Both the position numbers and the translations under genes were made by a program. 64,000 bases of DNA from Tuctoria greenei (taxonomy: Eukaryota > Streptophyta > Magnoliopsida > Poales > Poaceae), in the NCBI GenBank assembly GCA_036927565.1, contig JAYESD010000007.1, positions 5,353,644 through 5,417,643 of the forward strand, in the 5' to 3' direction. Position 1 is the stretch's first letter. Each line of letters opens with the position of its first letter. The notes below the pieces were generated by a model that saw nothing but the letters and a program-made list of their open reading frames with translations, did no database searches and was not told the DNA's origin. Shown in pieces: positions 56,671 to 64,000 of the stretch.

Positions 56671-57235
56671 TACTCCGTAGCTCACATTCATCTTTATTAC
56701 TGTAGTTTGTAAAAATGGAACGAAGACTGCATCGGCATATCATGTGAAGAGCAAAGGTGCCAACCGATCAACGCGTTTCATATGTGCGTACACGTGGCAA
56801 CCGGCTTCTATCTCTTTCTATACTGCCAGTACTGGTAGTAGGACTAAGAGTATATTCAGTACCTAGAGCGACTAGAATGTAATCAACAATCTGATACAAT
56901 CGTATAAAAATTAAATCTGAATTACACGATCTTTATCTAATGGTTATTAAATTTTTACACTTGAACCTCTCTACTTGACAATATATTTATGATATCTGGT
57001 GGAAGAGTTTAACTGTAAATGCATGTAAATGCATGCAGTAACCATTGAATAAAAATCATATAGTTCAAGTTTTATTTTTGCACGATTGTATCAAAATGTT
57101 GATTGCACTGTAGTCGTTCTCATTTAACAATTCTCAATCCACCATCCTAAAAATCAAATTTGAATACAATTTTCATGTTTTAAAACGTAACAACGACGCT
57201 GTATACACCAATATAAATACAGATATGCTATAACG

Positions 57236-57525
57236 CAGGCGCCTGAAGCGTAGCCTGGTGTCAGGCGACACTCCCAGCGGCCAGCGCGGGAGGGTACGGG
57301 CGCCAAGTGCCGGATTAAAAAACATTAATTGTTAATCATTTTTAATTGTGAATTTGTAATTTGTAAGGATTATGTTATATCAAATAAAAAATATAGTTGA
57401 TTAACCTATATAATTAAAAGATAATGGTTAATGATAAACTTAGTGATTAATAAAAGTAATTAGTTGCTAATCATCAGTGACTGAAATTTTTCTCAAATTT
57501 TAAACACCTAAAATATAGACAGCCC
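57236..57525. repeat. Unclassified dispersed repeat, copy 2
   Basis: It is a second copy of the repeat at 20870-21155. It starts GCGCCTGAAGC, has the same TTAATTGTGAATTTGTAATTT core, and ends CACCTAAAATATAGACAGCCC. It ends two to three bases before a TATA box. Confidence 0.7.
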
Positions 57526-57526
57526 C

Positions 57527-57535
57527 ATATAAATA
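57527..57535 (+). promoter_or_regulatory. TATA box of the F-box/kelch gene
   Basis: ATATAAATA is followed about 30 bases later by CT-rich sequence suited to a transcription start, and then by the GC-rich leader. Confidence 0.55.
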
Positions 57536-57559
57536 AGGGCCAATGGATGCCTCTCCTCC

Positions 57560-58602
57560 GTCACTCCCTCTGTCTCCATTCGCAGTTAGAGTTGCCCTTG
57601 TGCCCATATTGAATACAAAAACACGGTAGAGAGAGAGAGAAGTGAGAGTCGAGAAGAAAAAGGAGAGCAGAGGAGGGACGAAAGGGAGCTCCTCGACCTC
57701 GAGCCCGTGGCCGGCCGGCTCGGCGGCGACCGGGGTGAGGCTCCAGTCCGCTCCTCCCTGCGGCGCAGCGCCGCGGCTGGAGGCGGGCCCCAATGGCGCA
57801 GCGGGACTGATCGACGACTCTATCGGTGGGTGATTTTCTCGATGTGATTTCTGTTGAATGGATTTTTTTTTATATACAGCGCCGGGTTGGAAGTTGGAAC
57901 CCTTGGTGATCCTTGCTCCCCCGATCGGTCTCTGATGGAAAAGACCGGATCTTGGTGTGGCCCGTAGGTGTCTCCGGCGGTTTCGGCTGCGGACGGTAGG
58001 ACTAACTATGCCGGCGGAATGCACCTGCGGCCAGTCCTGGATGCCGGTTACTCCCCGACCAATTCGTGATCCGTTTCCCTGATCGCGCCGGTTTCTTGGT
58101 TGCTTCGAAGGTAAGACTGGTTACCCGTGCTGTTAACATTTATGGATTGCTGCTTGTCTGGGAGCAGATCTAGCAACCGACACAACTGCTGTTTTGTGGC
58201 TTACGTTTCCCCATGATCGTCGTGTACTCTCTCCTTGCAGGTTGGATCCTTGATTTGTAGTTTGCAAGAAGCCTGCTTGGGTTTCATTCGGCTGCTGGAA
58301 GATTCGTGGAGCCTAGAGGATCGCTGTAGAGTTGGTGTGAAGTTTTTAAATGTTGCTCGGGTCATGTTAGGGGACTAGCGCATGTTAGTCCCTAGAGTCA
58401 GCTGGCTCATCAAGCTCGGAACCTGGTTGGATTTTCTCCCAAGAGCTCACTTCTGGAAGCAGGCAGCTTGTCCTTGAGAGCCTGGAGGTGGTGTTGGGGG
58501 CAGGAGAGAGGACAGACGGAGAGCCTGGTGAATTGTTTTAGCAAGAAGAATAAGGTTGCCGGTGGTTCAGGGGATCCTGAAACCAGAGGTTGGGACTTTT
58601 AA
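57560..58602 (+). other. 5' leader region of the F-box/kelch gene, with intron
   Basis: A leader intron is suggested at 58111-58240 (CGAAG|GTAAGAC...CTTGCAG|GTTGG), and a possible earlier donor lies at about 57826 (TATCG|GTGGGT). Several upstream ATG codons with short frames occur between 58340 and 58600, which could lower translation. These calls rest on splice signals only. Confidence 0.5.
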
Positions 58603-59667
58603 ATGGAGGATGCTGATCAGAATGGCAAAGCGAACACAAATGAGCTCATTGAGGGGATTGGCCGGGAGTTGGCCATTTCCTGCCTGCTGCGTCTTCCCCG
58701 ATCTTACTATTGTGCTGTGGCATGTGTTAACCGGTCTTTCTGCTCCCTTATAAGGTCCGGGGAGCTTTATAGACTGAGACGGGAGGCCCAGATCATCGAG
58801 CAAATGATCTACTGCTCATGCAATGTGCTCGAGTGGGATGGTTTTGATCCGAACCGCCAACGGTGGTTCAGCATCCCTTCCATGCCTCCCATAGAATGCT
58901 TCACACTTGCTGACAAGGAGTCCTTGGCTGTGGGTACTAATATCCTTGTGTTTGGAAGAAAGGTGGAAGCTCATGTGGTGCTAAGGTATTGCCTTCTAAC
59001 GAACTCCTGGGCAACAGGAGAGATGATGAGAACACCAAGGTGCTTGTTTGGCTCAGCAAGCTTTGGAGAAAAGGCTATTGTGGCTGGCGGTATTGGTGAG
59101 AATGGTACATTGAGTTCAGCTGAGCTTTATGATTCTGAGATGCAGACTTGGACAACTCTTCCAAGCATGAACCGAGCACGGCAGATGTGCTCTGGTTTCT
59201 TCATGGACGGTAAGTTCTATATCATTGGTGGAAAAGCTGACAAACAAAATGAGATCCTTAACTGCGCTGAGGAGTTTGATTTGGAGAAGGGCACCTGGAG
59301 GTTAATCCCAGATATGGCACGTGGCCTTAATGGTGGAAATGGTGCTCCTCCTCTTGTTGCTGTTGTGAATAATGAACTTTATGCTGCTGATTACGCGTTG
59401 AAAGAGGTTAGAAAATATAACAAGAAAAATAATGTTTGGATCACTCTTGGATCATTACCTGGGAGGTACACGTCAGTTCATGGCTGGGGCTTGGCTTTTC
59501 GTAGCTGTGGAGAAATGCTCATTGTCATTGGTGGAATGAGTGCTGGTGGTAGCGGGGTGATTGAAATTTGTTCTTGGGTACCCAATGATGGACCACCCGA
59601 TTGGAAGATCATTGGCAGCCGCAATTCCGGAAGCTTCGTGTACAACTGTGCTGTGATGGGTTGTTGA
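58603..59667 (+). CDS. F-box/kelch-repeat protein
   Basis: A single uninterrupted 354-codon exon. F-box/kelch proteins are SCF ubiquitin ligase adaptors: the F-box binds the SKP1-like ASK protein and the kelch propeller binds the target. The F-box-like part lies at residues about 14-60 (LIEGIGRELAISCLLRLPRSYYCAVACVNRSF), in the form seen in the At1g74510/At5g60570 group. Kelch blades follow, with GG and W signatures at IVAGGIGENGTLSSAELYD, FYIIGGKADKQNEIL and LIVIGGMSAGGSG. A stretch before the blades (EWDGFDPNRQRWFSIPSMPP) is also typical of this plant group. The start is the first ATG of the conserved frame. Regulation through the spliced leader and upstream ATGs is possible. Targets are unknown. 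Confidence 0.92.
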   Translation: MEDADQNGKANTNELIEGIGRELAISCLLRLPRSYYCAVACVNRSFCSLIRSGELYRLRREAQIIEQMIYCSCNVLEWDGFDPNRQRWFSIPSMPPIECFTLADKESLAVGTNILVFGRKVEAHVVLRYCLLTNSWATGEMMRTPRCLFGSASFGEKAIVAGGIGENGTLSSAELYDSEMQTWTTLPSMNRARQMCSGFFMDGKFYIIGGKADKQNEILNCAEEFDLEKGTWRLIPDMARGLNGGNGAPPLVAVVNNELYAADYALKEVRKYNKKNNVWITLGSLPGRYTSVHGWGLAFRSCGEMLIVIGGMSAGGSGVIEICSWVPNDGPPDWKIIGSRNSGSFVYNCAVMGC

Positions 59668-60627
59668 CATACCTGGGATGTTACATAATCAACTGTATAT
59701 TTGACTAAAAGGAAAGATAAAAAAGGAAAGTTTTGCTGAGCCTGTTTAGATGATCCTTAATTGGTGAATTTTTCCCTTCTCCAGGAATTTTAGGCTGAAC
59801 CGACGGTTGAGTAGAACTTTCTCATGTAGCTTCTTGCTTTCTTATGTCTAATGTCTTCATCATTCCATGTGGAGGGCCTGCATGATCTCCAGAAAGTGGG
59901 ACATGTGATACAACATTAGATTAATAATTTGGTGTAATCCCAAATAGATCTGCCCGGGGCACCTTTATAAATAAAATACCTCTAGAAAGTAGCCTTACAT
60001 AGGCAAACCATTTTCACATAGATTGTAATAAATAAAAGAAGAAAGAAATATGTCCTTGTTGACAATTGTTTTCTCTTCTCTTTGTCTATTCTTAGTTAAT
60101 TATGAATCTTTTCGTTTTATTTTATGCAACTTTGTTTACAAGATCTCTTCTATATCATTTGTCCAATGACATGCTGCTACAAGTGTCTGATTTCTTCATT
60201 TTATTTCAGTTTGTCTTCCTAAGTGTGGATGCTCTTTTATTCACTTGTGATGTAACATTGTAAATTTGAAACATGTGAATGTCCTGGGCGATTTAATTGG
60301 CTTTTCAACTAGCATTGTACTCATGGATGGCTTCACCATGTTCCATATTATCTTCTATTGCGACTTGTTATTTGAAGTATAGATTCCTTAACCATACTCT
60401 ATAACATCATGAAACGACCACTCTTTGCTTTTATATTTTGCTGAGTCCTTGTCATGCTTTGGTACTGCACCAGTGTTAACATTAATGATCAATCTTGTGA
60501 AGATAATTAAATCAGTTTGAAGATAGGTAAAATATCTGTCATGTCTATGAAACATATCACTTTGGGGAAATTTATCTTTATTATTATTATTTCACTTTCA
60601 TATGATCAGATCTGAACTAAGTTAATA

Positions 60628-60725
60628 CTCTCTCCGTTCCTAAATACTTGTCGTTTTCTTATTCATTTTTGTACTAGAAGACGACAAGTATTTAGAGACG
60701 GACAAATATTTAGAGACGGAGGGAG
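60628..60725. mobile_element. Stowaway MITE
   Basis: CTCTCTCCGTTCCTAAATACTTG and the inverted CAAGTATTTAGAGACGGA form the hairpin, flanked by TA. The right arm is duplicated (ATTTAGAGACGGA occurs twice). Confidence 0.82.
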
Positions 60726-61998
60726 TAGATGTATTCAGTTCAAGCTATACCATATCGGAGTTTAAGTTCTTTATTAGAACCATTAATATTAAGTATTAGC
60801 AGCTGGAATTGCCAATATTCAGCACCCTATTAAAAAATAACGCAGTTTACTATGGCATTTCAGTTTAGCGACATACTTGCTAATCTTATCCTGTTGACAC
60901 CCATTGATGCCTTGTAACATAATCTGCCATTCTTTATGATATTACGTTATTTGTCTCCCCATGCCTTGAACATGGTACCAACGAAGTGGTTGGCTTTCAT
61001 CTGGTCAGCTTTACACCCAAAGCAATTTCTAGAATACGAAACTGATGCTTATATTCTTTTGGGACAATGTATCTATATTTCTTCTTCAAGCTTTCATCTT
61101 TACTAGGGATAATTGCAGTGGAGAACAAACTAAAACATGGAACAAGCATATCAAATAAAGCTTCACTTGGAGAACCATGAAAAGTAGAAGCAGAAAGGAC
61201 GAGCAATCAAACAAATAGTGTTACTGACAAGTATGACAATAATCTAGAAAAGAATCAAATTCGTCCCTGTATTTGATGGAGATGTTCTTTGAATTACGCA
61301 CCGCTGTTTTCTTTCTCCACCGATTGTTTAACCAAAGAATCATCATTTCCTTCAGATGTTCTTCTGGCTTTGAATTTGGTAGAATATTCACCAATAACCG
61401 CTATTAGCTGCATCTGTCTTGTTGGCTATATGGTGATGAAGGCTTTGATAGTAAGTATCAAAATTTCAGCACTATGAGTAATTTATGCAGGGGAATCAAA
61501 GTATGTAGAGCTTAGTGTTTACACAGTCTAAAGCCGATTTAGTTGGCTTTTGTCTTACCCTCTTGTATTATATTACTTTCTTCTTAATCAAACGACATGC
61601 AACTCCCTTGCGTGTTCGAGGAAAAGCCAATGTAGTCGCTGTTGCTATAATGTAAATATGCTGTTGTGGTATTTTATAAATTCCCCTCCAAAACAAGATT
61701 GGAAATAAAGTTTTTGCGAAGGAATTTGACCTACTTTGGAGCATAAAGCTGTTAATGTCACTGCTTCATGGTCCGATGTGTCTATATTTTGTTGGCTTGT
61801 AGTACAGTGGTGTGTTTCCTCCTATTGATTTGCTCAGGTCACAACCTACAAGTTTAGACTAGATACAACTGATCAGGCTGAAGGACATGTCAATTATTTG
61901 TGTGGTGTCTCTGAGAAGACAGAATTACCCAACATGTCAGGCTCCAACTGAGCTAGCAAAACTAATACTGTGGAATCGGCCTGTCACATTGCAATATA

Positions 61999-62062
61999 CC
62001 CCCTCTCAAAAAGCTTGTTCATTTTGAACTACAAAGGGATAAGTTTTTTGGAACGGAGAGAG
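61999..62062. mobile_element. Short Stowaway MITE
   Basis: It is a 64-bp hairpin beginning CCCCCTCTCAAAAAGCTTG and ending TTTTTTGGAACGGAGAGAG, flanked by TA. Confidence 0.7.
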
Positions 62063-62705
62063 TATAACTTAATTCTTCTCTTGGCACATGTTCATTGAAA
62101 TGCAGGGAAATGCTTATTAGGGGTTTGAAATTTTGTTGTGAGATTGTTACTTCCCTGATGCTGTCACGTCCAGGAAATGCATGATTGCAAGTTACCGGAA
62201 TTTATCTGTTAATGGTGCTCTTGCATTGGCAGTAATTACAAGTTGGTAGGCATCTTGTGCTTTTCGCAGTTCCCTTTGTGGACCATAATAGGATGCTCAT
62301 TGCATAAAAACTTGTAAAGTTTGTGTTATTCAGATGTTCCCTGTCCTTCCCTAGTCGCTCTCATTTTCATAGAAATCCTTGTGTTTTAATAGGATGTAAC
62401 TATGTAGTTGTACCTGGAGAAGTGAAGGCTATTACCTTCACTTGACTGATTTGAATGTTTATATCTTTTCCAAGAATTGGTTTTAGATGTATTTTTCCTC
62501 CGTGTGCCCAAAGATTGCATTTTCGCATTGACAAAAATGTGCATTTTTCTTCCTTCGTTAATTTGTTCTCAGAAAATGCTCCAATCTCTCCAGCCTGCAT
62601 CACTTATTCAAGAATTATTCCCCAATGTCATCCAGAAGCTGGTTTTCATTGTTTCTATCGATGTACATACAACATTCCTAGGAAATAATTTCCACTGTTT
62701 AATAT

Positions 62706-62935
62706 TTGACCTACATAGTTGCCTGAAATGAGGCATTCTTGCCCTCTCTCTTGAGTTTCTTGAGGGGAGCAATCTCACCTGTGGCATCTTACCTTGTCTG
62801 AAAAGAGCAGAAGGTAACGGACGATCGTGAGAATCACCCAACTTTGCCTGTTGGAAAACGAAGCGTTCTTCAGGAGCACTGGCAGTGCCTTCCAGCAACT
62901 TGGCAGATGTGTTCTTTGCACAGTATGGCATAGCA
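62706..62935 (-). other. Possible coding exon, unidentified
   Basis: On the minus strand a stretch translates as KLLEGTASAPEERFVFQQAK and onward to RPLPSALF, with codon use that looks coding. A GTAAGA donor-like site occurs at about 62792. In another frame downstream, APLKKLKREGKNASFQ ends at a TAG. No family is recognised. It could be a 3' exon of the lysine-rich gene to its right or part of a decayed gene. Confidence 0.3.
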
Positions 62936-63220
62936 TGCTAATACCAATTATTTGACGGTGAAAAGAGCAGACAGCCTCATAACAGCAGCAGTAATCTGGA
63001 TCTTTTTAATTCTTTTTTGGTAGGTGTTAAATTAGTGATTGATATAACAGGGCATGCATCATTGGTTTGCTAACAAGGTTCAGCACCTAAAACACAATAT
63101 CACCCGTTCAATCGAAGTGGATTGGAGTGAATTTAGAAGAAAATTAGTTTATTTTCTACTCCAATCCACTTCAATCCCTTTGTATTGAGTTTACCCAAAC
63201 AAGCCCTGTTCCTACACTAC

Positions 63221-63831
63221 TCACCTACTGCTACACGTTTGACAATATGTTACATGACGACAAGTCAGCGCTGATGCGGATGGAAGTTTGCACAGCCAGG
63301 CAACGTAGCTCCATTTCCTTGGCTGAAGGTGACCTGGCTCCTCCCCACCGCCATCGAACCAAAAGAACGACCGTCTGAGTGCATCTGATCTGAACTCCAC
63401 AAGAAATATGATGCTCAATACATTGACATCTGATCTGAACTCCTCAAGTTGCTGTTGGAGGCTTGGATCTCCTTTTTCAGGCTCCACTTCAGCGAATGTC
63501 ACACGCTTGTTGCTCTTTGGTTTGGATCTTCCAGCGACTTCTGTTCTTCTGAATCTTTCAGTGCCTTCTTCAGTTCTATAAAATTCGTCCATCGCCTTCT
63601 TCTGTTCTTTTGAATCTTTCAGTTTCAGTGACTTTTTTCAGTTGTTTTGAATCTTTCAGTTCCTTCTTCTGTTCTTTCGAATCCTTTGACACCTTCTGCT
63701 CTTTTGAACCTTTCAATGATTTGGGATGTTTTGTATCTTTTGATGGCTTTGATTCTTTCAACTCCCTTGATGATATCGATTCTTTTGCATCTTTAGGTGA
63801 TTTTCCCAGACTGTTTAAATGGCTTATCTGC
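63221..63831 (-). CDS. Possible 3' exon(s) of an unidentified lysine-rich protein gene (partial)
   Basis: An acceptor (TGCAG|GCAGAT) opens at 63831 on the minus strand. The reading that follows is built of short repeats of KDSKEQKK/KESKPSKDTK type, about eight copies of an irregular 8-12 residue unit. Near 63600 the repeats switch frame; one frame stops after GRIL, the other continues through EFYRTEEG and then KSNKRVTFAEVEPEKGDPSL, which looks coding. The gene would start beyond position 64000. It may be a real gene with a frameshift, alternative splicing, or a pseudogene. No function is proposed. Confidence 0.38.
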
Positions 63832-63846
63832 CTGCAATCATAATAA

Positions 63847-64000
63847 GGTCATGTTTAGTACAACTTCTGTTGCAGCTTTTTCATAAAAATAAACTGAGTG
63901 TGTGTCAAACATAAAGCTTTTGTAACAGCTTATTAGTTTAACTGCTTTTCATAATGAACAAAAAATAGGATATAAGCAGAAGCTGCTTTCCACCAGCTTT
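63847..64000. mobile_element. Tourist-like MITE, cut by the window edge
   Basis: TAA (63844-63846) is followed by GGTCATGTTTAGTACAACTTC, a diverged copy of the MITE in PAE intron 6, colinear to the end of the window. Its right end is outside. Confidence 0.75.

Larger units (their letters stand above)
55438..57235. other. Intergenic, MITE-rich, no gene recognised
   Basis: It includes the 3' flank of the NOI-like gene, Stowaway elements at 55487-55585, about 55890-55992 and 56424-56670, and AT-rich unique sequence. Short open frames show no domain or splice support. Confidence 0.55.
59668..62700. other. Long 3' flank and intergenic sequence
   Basis: AT-rich sequence contains Stowaway elements at 60628-60725 and 61999-62062. 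Cytosine-poor T-rich stretches suggest spliced or untranslated transcript remains of the F-box gene, but no coding exon is recognisable on either strand. Confidence 0.5.

Noticed and set aside
58567..58803. Minus-strand frame opposite the F-box
   Set aside because: It is a shadow of the conserved F-box/kelch exon.

Overview
The window is nuclear DNA from a grass (Poaceae). The evidence is GT-AG spliced genes with very GC-rich first exons, several families of grass-type Stowaway and Tourist MITEs, tRNA-derived SINEs, and a Tat-lineage Ty3/gypsy element. No species can be named from sequence alone.

Layout. Positions 1-10280 are one Tat-lineage gypsy retrotransposon whose 5' LTR and gag lie off the left edge. 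The sense strand carries protease, reverse transcriptase, two RNase H domains and integrase, broken by at least five lesions. A second coding unit runs on the antisense strand between integrase and the 3' LTR (9426-10280). Positions 10281-14160 are repeat debris: a Tourist element with GC-rich cargo, a LINE fragment and a small LTR-like element. From about 14165 a fairly compact gene island begins.

Genes, in order: a truncated non-processed RAD51 pseudogene (-); proteasome alpha-5 (+, 237 aa); a GRF-interacting factor (+, 210 aa); a 2.7-kb hAT element with an 8-bp target duplication and a tandemly duplicated BED-finger exon; Pol I subunit A49 (-, 570 aa); lipin-type phosphatidate phosphatase PAH (-, 1207 aa); a SEC12-like WD40 ER protein (+, 387 aa); a TXNDC9-type thioredoxin-fold protein (-, 232 aa); a RING-CH membrane E3 ligase (-, 320 aa); tRNA-Val(CAC) (-); a plastid-type ABCF5 ATPase (-, 695 aa); a small RIN4/NOI-type protein (+, about 119 aa); a single-exon F-box/kelch protein (+, 354 aa). 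At the right edge there are possible exons of an unidentified lysine-rich gene (-).

The genes are mostly unrelated housekeeping genes and do not form a pathway. Three divergent pairs share short intergenic regions (RAD51 pseudogene/PAE, PAH/SEC12-like, ABCF5/NOI); the first two contain GGCCCA site II motifs. Exon coordinates were read by eye from splice signals, phase and family conservation; summed coding lengths are in frame for every gene given as complete. MITEs and SINEs are dense in introns, in 3' flanks and next to promoters.
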